Source: Streptomyces apocyni (GTDB lineage: Bacteria; Actinomycetota; Actinomycetes; Streptomycetales; Streptomycetaceae). Taken from it: 64,000 bases of DNA. The first letter of the stretch is position 1, and each line of letters opens with the position of its first letter. The stretch covers positions 1 to 64,000 of the forward strand of contig NZ_WHOM01000036.1 of the NCBI RefSeq assembly GCF_009739465.1, given 5' to 3'. Below are positions 37,534 through 46,564 of this stretch, piece after piece. The translations under genes and the position numbers were made by a program. Under the pieces are notes generated by a model. That model saw only the letters and a program-made list of their open reading frames with translations, made no database searches and was not told the origin of the DNA.

Positions 37534-37790
37534 AGGGTTATCTTTCGAGCTAGGCGGTGCTCATATGCTACCCCTACCTCATTTTGATCATGGAAGCAGT
37601 CACCCCTCGAACGGCCCGCGCGGCAGGAGATGGGGGCCGGTCGGCCCCTTACTGTGTTGCCCCCGGGGGCGTTGACATGTGCGGCTCCGCCGAAGCCCAG
37701 GCCGAGTAACCGTGACGCGGAGGGAGCGGCCCCGGTCAACGTCGCCTGACACCGCTACAGGTGGGCCCCGACTGGTCCCCAAAAATGATT
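37534..37790. other. GAPDH upstream region
   Basis: About 255 bases. TTGACA at 37672 could be a plus-strand -35, but no downstream gene fits it. ACTGGTCCCC near 37771 matches sequence beside the integrase at 61.7 kb, see the repeat entry. Confidence 0.4.
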
Positions 37791-37824
37791 AGGGGCCGTC
37801 TCGGATTGCTCCGAAACGGCCCCT
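37791..37824 (-). terminator. Terminator of tRNA-Pro copy A
   Basis: AGGGGCCGTCTCGGA-TTGC-TCCGAAACGGCCCCT hairpin, 15-bp stem with one mismatch, 20 bases past the tRNA 3' end. Confidence 0.8.
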
Positions 37825-37843
37825 AATTTGCGACTCTTTCGAG

Positions 37844-37917
<74 letters not shown>

Positions 37918-38063
37918 ATGTGTGATCCGCAGGGCTCCCCGCGCTCGCACAGTCAGAACCTTACCTCACCCCGAACCCCGCCATGCCCCCCGACCCACAC
38001 CTCGGTCCATGCCCCGGACCAGCCTCGATGCGGGTTCTGGCAGCGCGGGGCGACAATCGGGGG

Positions 38064-38618
38064 GTGACTACCGGACCCCGCCCCACAGACCGCAACCGCA
38101 ACCGCAGCCACAGCGGCGGCCGTGACCGCGACACCGAGGGCCGGGCGCGTAACGCCCGGCCACGGGACGGGCTTGGCCGCCCGTTGCCGTACGGGACGGA
38201 AGGGGTCGAGCGGCAGCCGGAGGGGGTGGTCCGTACGCCGGACGAGACAGTTACCGAGGCGCAGGCGCTGCTGGACGCGGGGCGGCCGTTCCACGCGCAC
38301 GAGGTGTTCGAGGACGCCTGGAAGTCGGGGCCCGAGACGGAGCGGGCGCTGTGGCGGGGTCTGGCCCAGCTGGCCGTCGGCCTCACGCATGCGGCGCGGG
38401 GGAACATCACGGGTGGCGCGCGGCTGCTGCGTAGGGGTGCGAGCGCTGTCGGGCGGGAGTATGGGGGTGAGGAGCGTGCGGGCGGCGGGCTTGGGCCGTA
38501 CGGGATTGACGTCGGCGGGATTGTCGGGTGGGCCGAGGGGTTGGCGGATCGTCTGGAGCGGGACGCCGAGCCGGTTGACGCGGCGGCCTGCGCGCCCCGG
38601 TTGCGCCGGGAGCCCTGA
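38064..38618 (+). CDS. DUF309-family protein
   Basis: A 184-residue protein. Residues 1-60 are charged and probably disordered. From about 70 the helical DUF309 domain appears with the signature FHAHEVFEDAWKSGPETERA and LWRGLAQLAVGLTHAARGN. The family is small, conserved in actinobacteria, and of unknown function; the EVFE-W motif suggests a metal or ligand site. GTG at 38064 is chosen; the ribosome site is only a G-run. Confidence 0.82.
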   Translation: MTTGPRPTDRNRNRSHSGGRDRDTEGRARNARPRDGLGRPLPYGTEGVERQPEGVVRTPDETVTEAQALLDAGRPFHAHEVFEDAWKSGPETERALWRGLAQLAVGLTHAARGNITGGARLLRRGASAVGREYGGEERAGGGLGPYGIDVGGIVGWAEGLADRLERDAEPVDAAACAPRLRREP

Positions 38619-38641
38619 CCTGCCAGCGAGCCTTTCGGTTA

Positions 38642-38656
38642 TGGAAATCGTTTCCA
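38642..38656. promoter_or_regulatory. Zur-type box before the CobW gene
   Basis: TGGAAATCGTTTCCA is a 7-1-7 near-palindrome (arms match at 6 of 7) 55 bases upstream of the G3E GTPase start, with TTAA following. It is the more diverged, G/C-containing version of the box at 8116 and 12406. Zur control of CobW-type GTPases is well known in bacteria. Confidence 0.72.
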
Positions 38657-38711
38657 TTAAGCTAGCGTGGTTCCTCCACCGTGCCCATCTCCACCGAGCG
38701 AGGAATCACCT

Positions 38712-39902
38712 GTGCCCACCCTCCCCTCAGGCGGCCCGCTGCCTGTGACCGTCCTCTCCGGCTTCCTCGGTGCTGGCAAGACCACGCTGCTCAACCACAT
38801 CCTGAGCAATCGGCAGGGGCTCCGGGTCGCCGTCGTCGTGAACGACATGAGTGAGATCAATATCGACGCCTCACTGGTACGCGACGGCGGCTCGCTGTCC
38901 CGTACGGAAGAGCGGCTCGTCGAGATGACCAACGGCTGCATCTGCTGCACGCTCCGCGACGACCTGCTCGACGAGGTGGCACGGCTCGCGCGCGAGGGGC
39001 GCTTCGACTATCTGCTCATCGAGAGCAGCGGCATCTCCGAGCCCATGCCGGTCGCCGCCACCTTCGCCTTCGCCCGCGACGACGGGGCCTCGCTCACCGG
39101 CCTCGCCCGCCTGGACACCATGGTCACCGTCGTGGACGCGGTGAACTTCCTGCCCGAACTGGACCGCGGCGACGAACTCACCGAGCGCGGGCTCGCTCCG
39201 GTCGACGATGACGAGCGTACGGTGACCGATCTGCTCATCGACCAGGTCGAGTTCGCCGATGTGATCCTGCTCAACAAGACGGACCTGGTGAGCGAGGAGG
39301 ACGCGCGCCGACTGGAGGCCACCCTCCTGCGCCTCAACCCCTCGGCCCGCGTCCGGCGTATCGCGCACGGCGTGACCGACCCGGCCGAGCTCCTGGGCAC
39401 CGGTCTCTTCGACCTGTCCAAGGCCGAGCAGGCACCCGGCTGGGTCGCGGAGTTGAACGGCGACCACATCCCGGAGACCGAGGAGTACGGGATCTCCTCG
39501 CTGGTGCTGCGCGATCCCCGCCCCTTCCACCCCGAGCGGCTGTGGCAGCTGATCACCGGCCCGCTGGACGAGGGGACATACGGTCAAGTGCTGCGCTCCA
39601 AGGGCTTCTTCACGCTGGCCACCCGGCCGGGCGTCACGGGCCTGTGGTCGCACGCCGGTTCCGTCGCCCGCTTCGAGCCCACCGCGGCCCACGACGCGCA
39701 CACGAGCGAGGAGTTGCCGCAGGGCCAGGAGCTCGTCTTCATCGGTACGGAACTCCAGCGGGACGCGCTGCGCGAGGCGCTGGGCCAGTGCCTGCTGACC
39801 GACGCCGAGTTGACGGCGGGCCCGGCCCACTGGACCCGGCTTCCCGACCCGTTCCCGACCTGGGACGTCCGCCCGACGGACGTCTGCGAGCGGGAGCACT
39901 GA
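38712..39902 (+). CDS. CobW/G3E-family GTPase, putative zinc chaperone
   Basis: A 396-residue G3E GTPase. Walker [10 protein letters not shown] is at residues 16-24, the metal-binding CxCC motif in [11 protein letters not shown] near 72-82, switch ESSGISEP, guanine motif NKTD, and the C-terminal CobW_C domain ([20 protein letters not shown]). Such proteins insert zinc into client enzymes during zinc limitation (ZagA/ZNG1 type). GTG at 38712 has GAGGAA upstream; an alternative start at 38667 is too close to the Zur-type box and lacks a ribosome site. Confidence 0.88.
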   Translation: MPTLPSGGPLPVTVLSGFLGAGKTTLLNHILSNRQGLRVAVVVNDMSEINIDASLVRDGGSLSRTEERLVEMTNGCICCTLRDDLLDEVARLAREGRFDYLLIESSGISEPMPVAATFAFARDDGASLTGLARLDTMVTVVDAVNFLPELDRGDELTERGLAPVDDDERTVTDLLIDQVEFADVILLNKTDLVSEEDARRLEATLLRLNPSARVRRIAHGVTDPAELLGTGLFDLSKAEQAPGWVAELNGDHIPETEEYGISSLVLRDPRPFHPERLWQLITGPLDEGTYGQVLRSKGFFTLATRPGVTGLWSHAGSVARFEPTAAHDAHTSEELPQGQELVFIGTELQRDALREALGQCLLTDAELTAGPAHWTRLPDPFPTWDVRPTDVCEREH

Positions 39903-39948
39903 CGGCGTACGGCGGCGACGGCGGCGTACGGCAGTCGGGCCGGGCGGG

Positions 39949-40758
39949 TCAGGCGTTCGGGGACGGCTCGTGTGCGGGGTGGGCGAGCGGGGTGAGGTGG
40001 GGGCGTTTGGCGGTGTGGGTGTCGCCTGAGGAGCGGTCGCGGAGGCGGCGCAGCGCCCACGGGCCGAGGAAGGTGGCCGCCCAGCGCGCCTCCCCGGCGA
40101 GCGTCGGGCGCGGCGCCGGGGTCGGCAGGGGGCGGGTCCAGGTGGTGTCGCTGCCGGGGAGGCGGAGCGCGTCGGCGACCGCGGCGGCGATCCGGGTATG
40201 CCCGAGGGGGCTGGCGTGCAGGCGGTCCGCGCTCCACATACGCGGGTCGGTGGTGACCTCGGGTCCGGCCGTGTCGGCGACCAGCACGCCGTGCCGCGCG
40301 GCGGCCGCCCGTACCCGGGTGTTGAAGTCCCTCACCCGGGGTCGCAGCCCGCGCGCGAGGGGCGCGATCCTGCCGATGTCGGGGAAGGTGAGGGTGACGA
40401 CCGTGGCGCCCGCGTCGGTGAGCGCGGCGAACATCTCCTCCAGCTCGCTGACCACCGCGTCGGCGTCGTACCGGGGCCGGATCAGGTCGTTGACCCCGGC
40501 GAAGACGGTGGCGAGGTCGGGTCGCAGGGCGAGCGCGGGGGCGAGTTGGCCCGCGCGCACCTGCGCGGCGAGCCTGCCCCGTGCCGCCAGGTTGGCGTAA
40601 CCGAGCTCGGGCTGGAGGTCGGTGAGTTGCTCGGCCAGGCGGTCGGCCCAGCCGCGGTGCCCGACCGTGTCGTCGCCGTCGCCGATGCCCTCGGTCTGGC
40701 TGTCGCCAAGCGCCACGTAGCGCACGTACGAGCTGGGCGGGGCGGCGTGCTCAGACAT
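39949..40758 (-). CDS. SGNH/GDSL-family esterase
   Basis: A 269-residue hydrolase. Block I YVALGDSQTEG carries the nucleophile Ser, the Gly/Asn oxyanion residues lie in NLAARGRLA and GVNDLIRP, and the Asp-His pair in WSADRLHASPLGH. No signal peptide is visible, so it is likely cytoplasmic. The ATG at 40758 overlaps the end of the padR gene by 8 bases, so regulator and enzyme form an operon. Substrate unknown. Confidence 0.9.
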   Translation of the reverse strand: MSEHAAPPSSYVRYVALGDSQTEGIGDGDDTVGHRGWADRLAEQLTDLQPELGYANLAARGRLAAQVRAGQLAPALALRPDLATVFAGVNDLIRPRYDADAVVSELEEMFAALTDAGATVVTLTFPDIGRIAPLARGLRPRVRDFNTRVRAAAARHGVLVADTAGPEVTTDPRMWSADRLHASPLGHTRIAAAVADALRLPGSDTTWTRPLPTPAPRPTLAGEARWAATFLGPWALRRLRDRSSGDTHTAKRPHLTPLAHPAHEPSPNA

Positions 40759-41323
40759 GGGCGCGCTCCCTGGCCGCTCGGGCGCGTAGCACCGACGCGG
40801 TCCGCAGGCACCACTCCCGTTGCTCCCGCTCAAAGCTCAGACCCCGAAGACCGGTCAGATACGGGCCGACGCGCGCGCCGACGCGCAGGAACTCCGCTTC
40901 GTCCAGGTCACCCCGGAGCTTCTCGAGCAGCGGGGTGAGGACCGCGATCTTCGCCTCGGCGACGGTCGCCCGTTCCTCCAACTGCTCGATGACCGCGTCC
41001 GCTTCGGTGCGGTCGGCGGCGTGGACCTTGACCATCAGGTCGTCCCGGATGAAAGAGGGCTTCGCGGTATCCGCGGCGAAACGCTCCAGTTCGGCGAGTC
41101 CGGCGTCGGTGACCGTGAAGAGCCGTTTGTTGGGGCGGCCCTGCTGAACCACCTCACGGCCCGTGATCAGTCCGCCCTTCTCCAGCTTGGCGAGCTCGGC
41201 GTAGAGCTGCTGCGGCAGTGCGTGCCAGAAGTTGGCGACGCCGATGTCAAAGCCCTTGGCGATCTGATAGCCGCTGTACTCGCCGTCGAGCAGCGCCGCC
41301 AGCACGGCGTGGCGGAGTGCCAT
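40751..41323 (-). CDS. PadR-family transcriptional regulator
   Basis: A 190-residue repressor: N-terminal winged helix (MALRHAVLAALLDGEYSGYQIAKGF to GRPNKRLFTVTDAGLAELER) and C-terminal helical dimerisation part with ADAVIEQLEERATVAEAKIA. ATG at 41323 is chosen since upstream in-frame sequence only translates a tandem repeat. It probably controls its own operon and perhaps the divergent NTF2-like gene. Confidence 0.9.
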   Translation of the reverse strand: MALRHAVLAALLDGEYSGYQIAKGFDIGVANFWHALPQQLYAELAKLEKGGLITGREVVQQGRPNKRLFTVTDAGLAELERFAADTAKPSFIRDDLMVKVHAADRTEADAVIEQLEERATVAEAKIAVLTPLLEKLRGDLDEAEFLRVGARVGPYLTGLRGLSFEREQREWCLRTASVLRARAARERAHV

Positions 41324-41353
41324 CGCGGTCGGCCCCCTTCTCGTCTTCGCGGT

Positions 41354-41416
41354 TTGTCGCTTGTCGCTTGTCGCTTGTCGCTTGTCGCTTGTGGTTTGTG
41401 GTTTGTGGTTTGTCGA
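41354..41416. repeat. Heptamer tandem array between padR and NTF2-like gene
   Basis: Nine consecutive 7-bp units: TTGTCGC five times, TTGTGGT three times, then TTGTCGA. It occupies the divergent promoter region, 31 bases upstream of padR. Such arrays change length by slippage. Confidence 0.9.
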
Positions 41417-41500
41417 TCCTCGGCCCTTGACTCCGTCTCCCTCCTCCCGCAGCATACTCAAAAATCTGACTAGTCGCATTCATGACTATGGAGGCGCCCC

Positions 41501-41923
41501 ATGCCGACGACAGCAGCACGTTTCCGTACCGCCGTGGAGAAGAGGGATCTGGCGGCGATGGAGGACCTGTTCACCCCCGATGTCCGCTTCTACAGCCCGG
41601 TCAAGTTCACCCCGTTCGAGGGCCGCGAGATGTTTCTCGGCGTGCTCAAGGTTCTGCTGCGCACGTTCGAGGACTTCCGGTACATCGGGTCGTACGAAGG
41701 CACCGCCGAGACCAGCCGCGACGGCGTCGAAGCCGACTCCGAGATCCTGCTCTTCCGGACCAGGGTCGGCGGCAAGGAGATCCACGGGCTGGACCTGCTG
41801 CACTTCGACGAGCAGGGCCTGATCAAGGAGTTCACCGTGATGGTCAGGCCGCTCTCCGCCGTGCAGACGCTCAGCGCGGCGGTGTACGCGGGTCTGGTGG
41901 CGGACGGCCTGGTGGAGGGCTGA
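41501..41923 (+). CDS. SnoaL/NTF2-like protein
   Basis: A 140-residue cone-fold protein: starts MPTTAARFRTAVEKRDLAAM, then LFTPDVRFYSPVKFTPFEGR and the closing GLIKEFTVMVRPLSAVQ, a standard nuclear-transport-factor-2-like pattern. Members are enzymes or ligand-binding proteins; no catalytic residues can be assigned. It is divergent from padR. Confidence 0.85.
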   Translation: MPTTAARFRTAVEKRDLAAMEDLFTPDVRFYSPVKFTPFEGREMFLGVLKVLLRTFEDFRYIGSYEGTAETSRDGVEADSEILLFRTRVGGKEIHGLDLLHFDEQGLIKEFTVMVRPLSAVQTLSAAVYAGLVADGLVEG

Positions 41924-41929
41924 AGCGCG

Positions 41930-42343
41930 TCAGCGCTTCGCGCGTGAGCGGGCCGCCATCCCGGGCGGGCGGACGAACTGAAGGGCCAGGGCGGGCGGCG
42001 GCTCGGCGATGCCGGGGCCGCCCGCGACCGCCCACTCGATGATCTCGTCGGTGCAGCTGTCGTCCAGGGCGAGACCTATCCAGGTCGCGCGGCCGCCCCT
42101 GCGCCGCCCGTCCGCTGACGGCTGGACGACCACCACGTTGGCGTACTCACACGGCCCGAGGCAGTCGGTGGTGCGCAGGGCGATCCGGCCCCCGGAGTCC
42201 GCGGCGGCGGCCCGCAGTCGGTCCAACTGCCACTGGTGGTCGGTGCCCGGCAGCTTGCGGCGGTCGCCGCAGCAACAGCCCCGGCACACCACGAGGGTGC
42301 ACGGGCGTTGCACCGTGGGCCGTACGAAGGCGCGTCGGGTCAC
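41930..42343 (-). CDS. Thioredoxin-like (2Fe-2S) ferredoxin domain protein
   Basis: A 137-residue protein. CRGCCCGDRRK near residues 19-29 and CLGPCEYANVVVV near 63-75 give the four-Cys pattern of thioredoxin-like 2Fe-2S ferredoxins; extra Cys occur in CCC. The C-terminal IIEWAVAGGPG matches small ferredoxins of this type. GTG at 42343 (GGAA upstream) is taken because the long upstream frame is the complement of the next gene. Electron partner unknown. Confidence 0.8.
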   Translation of the reverse strand: MTRRAFVRPTVQRPCTLVVCRGCCCGDRRKLPGTDHQWQLDRLRAAAADSGGRIALRTTDCLGPCEYANVVVVQPSADGRRRGGRATWIGLALDDSCTDEIIEWAVAGGPGIAEPPPALALQFVRPPGMAARSRAKR

Positions 42344-42479
42344 AGCCGGTTCCGTTCCGCGAAGGATGAGGGGGAGGTGAGCTGGGGGTGCGGTGGGGGT
42401 GGGATCGGACGTTCGATGATACGGGTAGGCCCCGCACGCGGTCTTGCCAGCCCTGCTGGTGACCTGGACATTACGCGTT

Positions 42480-43760
42480 ATGGCGACCGTTGCGCTCGTG
42501 GGAACCCTGGACACCAAAGGCATCGAGTACGACTGGCTACGGGACCGGCTGCTGAGCCGCGGCATCGACGTACTGCTCGTCGATACAGGCGTCATCGGTG
42601 AGCCCCACGGGCGGCCCGACATCACGCGCGCCGAAGTGGCCCGCGCGGCGGGCACCGAAGTGAGCGAGTTACGGGCGGCCGGGGACCGCGGGACGGCCGT
42701 GACAGCGATGGCCCGTGGCGCGGCCCAGGTCGTCCAACGGCTGTACACCGAGCGCCGGATGGACGGGATGCTGGCGATCGGCGGCAGCGGCGGCACCTCG
42801 ATCGCGACACGGGCCATGCGCGCGCTGCCGCTTGGCGTGCCCAAGGTCATGGTGTCGTCGATGGCCTCGGGCGATGTCGCGCCGTACGTCGGGTCCGCCG
42901 ACATCACGATGATGTACAGCGTCGTCGACATCGCGGGGATCAACGCCGTGACCGCGCCGATCCTGGCCAACGCGGCCGACGCGATCGCCGGGATGGCGCA
43001 GGGCTTCGCCACCACCCCACGGGCCGTACGCGCCGCCGACCTCGGCTCGGGCGGCAGGCCGCTGGTGGCCGCGAGCATGGCCGGAGTGACGACTCCGGGC
43101 GTGGACGCGGCGCGGGAGCGGCTGACCGAGCTCGGCTATGAGGTCCTGGTCTTCCACACCAGCGGCGCGGGCGGCCGATCGCTGGAGACGCTCGCCGGGC
43201 AGGGCGTCTTCGCCGGTGTGCTGGATCTGACTCTCAGTGAACTCGCCGACGACCTGGTGGGCGGCATCCTGACCGCGGGTCCCGACCGGCTGCGGGCCGC
43301 CGGGGCCCGGGGGACGCCGCAGGTGGTCAGCCTGGGTGCGCTGGACATGGTGAAGTTCGGACCGCTGGACACCCTGCCCGAGCGGTTCCGGTTTCGGCGC
43401 GTACGGATCCACAACCCGTCGATCACCGTGATCCGTACGACCTCGGACGAGTGCGCGGAGCTCGGGCGCCGCGTCGCGGGCAAGCTGCGGGCGGCCAAGG
43501 GACCGACGGCGCTGTGCCTGCCGCTGCGCGGGCTGTCCACGCTTGGCGCCCCTGGCGGCCCGTACCACGACCCGCGTGCGGATGACGCCCTGTTCACGGC
43601 GGTACGTGAGGGGCTCGGCGGCAGTTCGGTGGAACAGGTCGACGTCGACACCCACATCAACGACCCGGCCTTCGGGCGGGCCGCGGCTGACCGACTGCAC
43701 CGCCTGATCAACAAGGTGACTGGCGGGACCTCGGCCAGTGCGGGTGCAGGTGGTCGATGA
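42480..43760 (+). CDS. UPF0261/Tm-1-like ATP-binding protein
   Basis: A 426-residue protein with an N-terminal Tm-1-like domain (VALVGTLDTKGIEYDWLRD; IGGSGGTSIATRAM glycine-rich loop) and a C-terminal UPF0261 region (DPRADDALFTAVREGL). Homologues include ATP-binding proteins and predicted retro-aldol or transferase enzymes. ATG at 42480. Its last 53 bases overlap the end of the convergent MFS gene. Confidence 0.85.
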   Translation: MATVALVGTLDTKGIEYDWLRDRLLSRGIDVLLVDTGVIGEPHGRPDITRAEVARAAGTEVSELRAAGDRGTAVTAMARGAAQVVQRLYTERRMDGMLAIGGSGGTSIATRAMRALPLGVPKVMVSSMASGDVAPYVGSADITMMYSVVDIAGINAVTAPILANAADAIAGMAQGFATTPRAVRAADLGSGGRPLVAASMAGVTTPGVDAARERLTELGYEVLVFHTSGAGGRSLETLAGQGVFAGVLDLTLSELADDLVGGILTAGPDRLRAAGARGTPQVVSLGALDMVKFGPLDTLPERFRFRRVRIHNPSITVIRTTSDECAELGRRVAGKLRAAKGPTALCLPLRGLSTLGAPGGPYHDPRADDALFTAVREGLGGSSVEQVDVDTHINDPAFGRAAADRLHRLINKVTGGTSASAGAGGR

Positions 43761-45159
43761 CGTAGTCGTGGCTGTGCCGGTAGCCGTGAGCGGTGGCGGT
43801 CACCGGGGTCGGGTTCGTGGTCATGGCCGTGTCTGCGGCCGTGTCTGCGGCCGCGTCTGTGGCCGTGGCGTGGGTCTCGGTGAGGTGCGGGTGATCGGGC
43901 GGCAGGCCGCTGTGGTCGTGGGCCAGCCGCGAGTCGTCCCGCGCTGGCCAGACCCGTACGGCGGTCAGGGCGCCCACCAGCGCGAGGGCCCCCAACGCCC
44001 AGCAGGCGGCGGCCGTTCCCGCGCTCGCGGCGAGCCACCCGGCCAGCGGATAGGTGAGCAGCCAGCAGGCGTGGGCCAGCGAGAACTGGGCGGCGAACGC
44101 GGCCGGAAGATCGGCTGGCCCGGCCGAGCGGCGGATCAGCCGTCCCGCCGGGGTGAGCACCGCGGAGCACGCGGCACCGAACGCGAACCACGTACCGAGG
44201 AGGGCGGGCCAGGACGGGCCCGCGGCCGTCAGGATGCCGTACGCGGCGAAGGCGGCGGGCAGGGCCAGCGCCGCGGGCAGCATCACCGCGCGGTCACCGA
44301 CCCGCTCGAGGACGCGCGGCAGCGACAACGCGACCAGCATCGACCCTGCCCCGTAGGCGCCCAGCGCGAGGGAGACCTGCCCTGCCGTACCGCCGAGTTG
44401 GCCACGGACCAGGACGACGGTGTTCACGATGACCATCGCGCCCGCCGCCGCGACCGCGAGATCGAGCGCGAGCAGCGCGCGCAGGCGAGGGGTGGCCCAG
44501 AACAGCCGGATACCGAAGGCCGCCTTGGCGAAGGCCCCCTGACGGACCCCGCTGTGCTCCCCGTCTCGGCCTCGGGTACCCGCTCGCGGCAGCACACACG
44601 ACATGACCAGCGCCGCCGACGCCATAAACCCACCCGCGGTACCCACGAACAGCCAGTTGAAGGTGACCACGTACAGCAGGGCCGCGGCCAGCGCCGGGCT
44701 GAGCAGCGTCTCCAGGTCGTAGGCGAGACGGGACAGCGAGAGCGCCCGGGTGTAGTCACGCTCGGCGGGCAGCACGGCGGGGATGGTCGCCTGGAAGGTC
44801 GGGGTGAAGGCCGCGGATGCCGCCTGCAACAGGAAGATCAGGACGTAGATCTGCCAGACCTGGGTGACGAACGGCAGGGTGACCGCGACGACCGCCCGGA
44901 CGAGATCCATCGCCACCATCAGCGTGCGACCCGGTATCCGGTCCGCGAGCGCGCTCACCACGGGCGCGATGGCCACATAGGCGACCATCTTGATGGCCAG
45001 AGCGGTACCGAGCACCGCGGAGGCGTCCGCGCCCGCGAGGTCGTAGGCCAGCAGGCTCAGCGCGACCGTCGCCAGACCCGTACCCACCAACGCGACGACC
45101 TGCGCGGCGAACAGGCGACGGTAGACACGCTCGCGGGGCAGGGGCAGCACGGACAGCAC
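43708..45159 (-). CDS. MFS exporter with His-rich tail
   Basis: A 483-residue major-facilitator permease with about twelve membrane segments. The loop ALADRIPGRTLMVAMDLVRA is the conserved 2-3 loop. The C-terminal ~60 residues are cytoplasmic and His/Asp/Thr-rich (HDHSGLPPDHPHLTETHATA, later HGYRHSHDYVIDHLHPHW), suggestive of metal sensing or binding. GTG at 45159 has GAAGGA upstream. It is divergent from an ArsR regulator across a perfect palindrome, so it is likely a metal- or effector-inducible exporter. Confidence 0.85.
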   Translation of the reverse strand: MLSVLPLPRERVYRRLFAAQVVALVGTGLATVALSLLAYDLAGADASAVLGTALAIKMVAYVAIAPVVSALADRIPGRTLMVAMDLVRAVVAVTLPFVTQVWQIYVLIFLLQAASAAFTPTFQATIPAVLPAERDYTRALSLSRLAYDLETLLSPALAAALLYVVTFNWLFVGTAGGFMASAALVMSCVLPRAGTRGRDGEHSGVRQGAFAKAAFGIRLFWATPRLRALLALDLAVAAAGAMVIVNTVVLVRGQLGGTAGQVSLALGAYGAGSMLVALSLPRVLERVGDRAVMLPAALALPAAFAAYGILTAAGPSWPALLGTWFAFGAACSAVLTPAGRLIRRSAGPADLPAAFAAQFSLAHACWLLTYPLAGWLAASAGTAAACWALGALALVGALTAVRVWPARDDSRLAHDHSGLPPDHPHLTETHATATDAAADTAADTAMTTNPTPVTATAHGYRHSHDYVIDHLHPHWPRSRQSPC

Positions 45160-45204
45160 GGGGACGTCCTTCGCTCGGCGGCTCGGAACACTCACCACCC
45201 TAGC

Positions 45205-45230
45205 TATAGGTGCGCATGTGCGCACCTATA
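45205..45230. promoter_or_regulatory. ArsR-family operator, perfect 12-2-12 palindrome
   Basis: Arms TATAGGTGCGCA and TGCGCACCTATA with a TG spacer form a perfect 26-bp inverted repeat in the 105-bp gap between the MFS and arsR genes. The 12-2-12 layout is that of ArsR/SmtB sites, so the regulator probably represses both genes from here. Confidence 0.88.
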
Positions 45231-45264
45231 CGTGCAAGCGGCCTTCGAGGGCTACGATGACCCC

Positions 45265-45624
45265 ATGCCCAGCCGCGAACAGCCCCCAGTTGCAAGCGAT
45301 ACGCATCAGCGCGCTCCGGGCCCCGCGCAGCTCCAGACCGCGTCGTCGGTCTTCGCGTTGCTCGCGGACCCGACCCGGTTGCACCTGCTGTGGCTGCTCG
45401 CCGAGAGCGAGGCGGACGTCACCGCGCTGACCGCCGCCAGTGGGGCCGCCCGCACCGCGGTCAGTCAGCACCTGGCCAAACTGCGGCTCGCCGGACTCGT
45501 CCACGCCCGCAGGGAAGGCCGTCGCGCGGTGTACGCCCTGACCGACGGGCACCTGCGCCGCTTGGTCATCGAGGCCCTGAGCCACGCCGACCACCAGGTG
45601 ACCGGCGAACCCTGGCACGCCTGA
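45265..45624 (+). CDS. ArsR-family transcriptional regulator
   Basis: A 119-residue winged-helix repressor: SVFALLADPTRLHLLWLLAE, recognition helix in AARTAVSQHLAKLRLAGLVH, wing ARREGRRAVYALTDGHLRRL. No Cys is present; possible ligand residues are His113/His118 near the C-terminus and His in DGHLRR. ATG at 45265. Family members sense metals or other effectors; here the His-rich MFS exporter suggests a metal, which is inference. Confidence 0.9.
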   Translation: MPSREQPPVASDTHQRAPGPAQLQTASSVFALLADPTRLHLLWLLAESEADVTALTAASGAARTAVSQHLAKLRLAGLVHARREGRRAVYALTDGHLRRLVIEALSHADHQVTGEPWHA

Positions 45625-45656
45625 GTGCCTGCCTCAGGTCTGAGGTCTGAGTGCCT

Positions 45657-46448
45657 ATGCTGAGCCCGGTGTTCACACCCCAGGGCCCCACCTTCCGCGA
45701 ACTGGCCGTCCAGGCGCTGTCGTCCGTCGAGCGCGGCTATGACCTGCTCGCCCCCAAGTTCGACCACACTCCCTTCCGTACACCGGACGAGGTCCTCGAC
45801 TCCACGGCCAACGTCCTGAGCCAACTGGGCCCGTTCGACTACGGCCTTGATCTGTGCTGCGGTACGGGCGCGGGCCTGGACGTGCTGCGACAGGTGTGCC
45901 GGGAGCGGGTCACCGGCGTCGACAGCAGCGCGGGCATGCTCGCCGTGGCCCGCGCGAGCGCGGCGGTTCCACGGACGGCTCCGCGGGCGGATCTCGTACG
46001 GGCCGACGCGCGGGCGCTGCCGTTCCGTTCGGCCTTCGACCTGGTGGTGAGCTTCGGCGCGTTCGGGCATTTCCTGCCCCACGAGCGGCCGGAGTTGTTC
46101 GCCCAGGTGCACGCGGCACTACGACCCGGGGGACGATTCGCCTTTCCGGTGGCGGCGCCCGCCCGGCCGGGCTCACCGGCGTACTGGACGCTGCTGGCCT
46201 TCGACACGGGGATGCGGGTGCGCAACGCGCTGTGGCGGCCGCGATTCGTCATGTACTACCGGCGGTTCGGTCTCGCGCGGGTGCGCGAGGAACTGGTGCG
46301 GGCCGGATTCGCGGTGGAGGCGGTGGAGACGTACGCGTTGCCCGAGGTCGGCCGACGCCCCGACGGCACTCCGCGCTGCCGTCTGGTGGTCGCCACCCGA
46401 GGCGGATCCCGAGGCGGATCCCGAGGCGGATTCAGCCAACCCCATTAG
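45657..46448 (+). CDS. Class I SAM-dependent methyltransferase
   Basis: A 263-residue methyltransferase with motif I GLDLCCGTGAGLDVL, motif II VTGVDSSAGMLAVAR, and ADLVRADARALPF / LRPGGRFAFPV downstream. Substrate unknown. ATG at 45657; a GTG two codons earlier is possible. The C-terminus has a Gly-Gly-Ser-Arg repeat from a tandem CGAGGCGGATC unit (about 46399-46431). Confidence 0.85.
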   Translation: MLSPVFTPQGPTFRELAVQALSSVERGYDLLAPKFDHTPFRTPDEVLDSTANVLSQLGPFDYGLDLCCGTGAGLDVLRQVCRERVTGVDSSAGMLAVARASAAVPRTAPRADLVRADARALPFRSAFDLVVSFGAFGHFLPHERPELFAQVHAALRPGGRFAFPVAAPARPGSPAYWTLLAFDTGMRVRNALWRPRFVMYYRRFGLARVREELVRAGFAVEAVETYALPEVGRRPDGTPRCRLVVATRGGSRGGSRGGFSQPH

Positions 46449-46564
46449 GGGGCGGGTCCGTTGCCCATCGGGGTCCGTTTACCCGCGTCCCGGTCACGGG
46501 ATAGTCTCGCCGCCACGGAGTGGGCGCCCGAGCCCGCCCCCAGGGGAGAGCTGGAGAGCGCGCT

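Noticed and set aside
41354..41416. CRISPR-like array
   Set aside because: Units are 7 bp without spacers and there are no cas genes; it is a simple tandem repeat.
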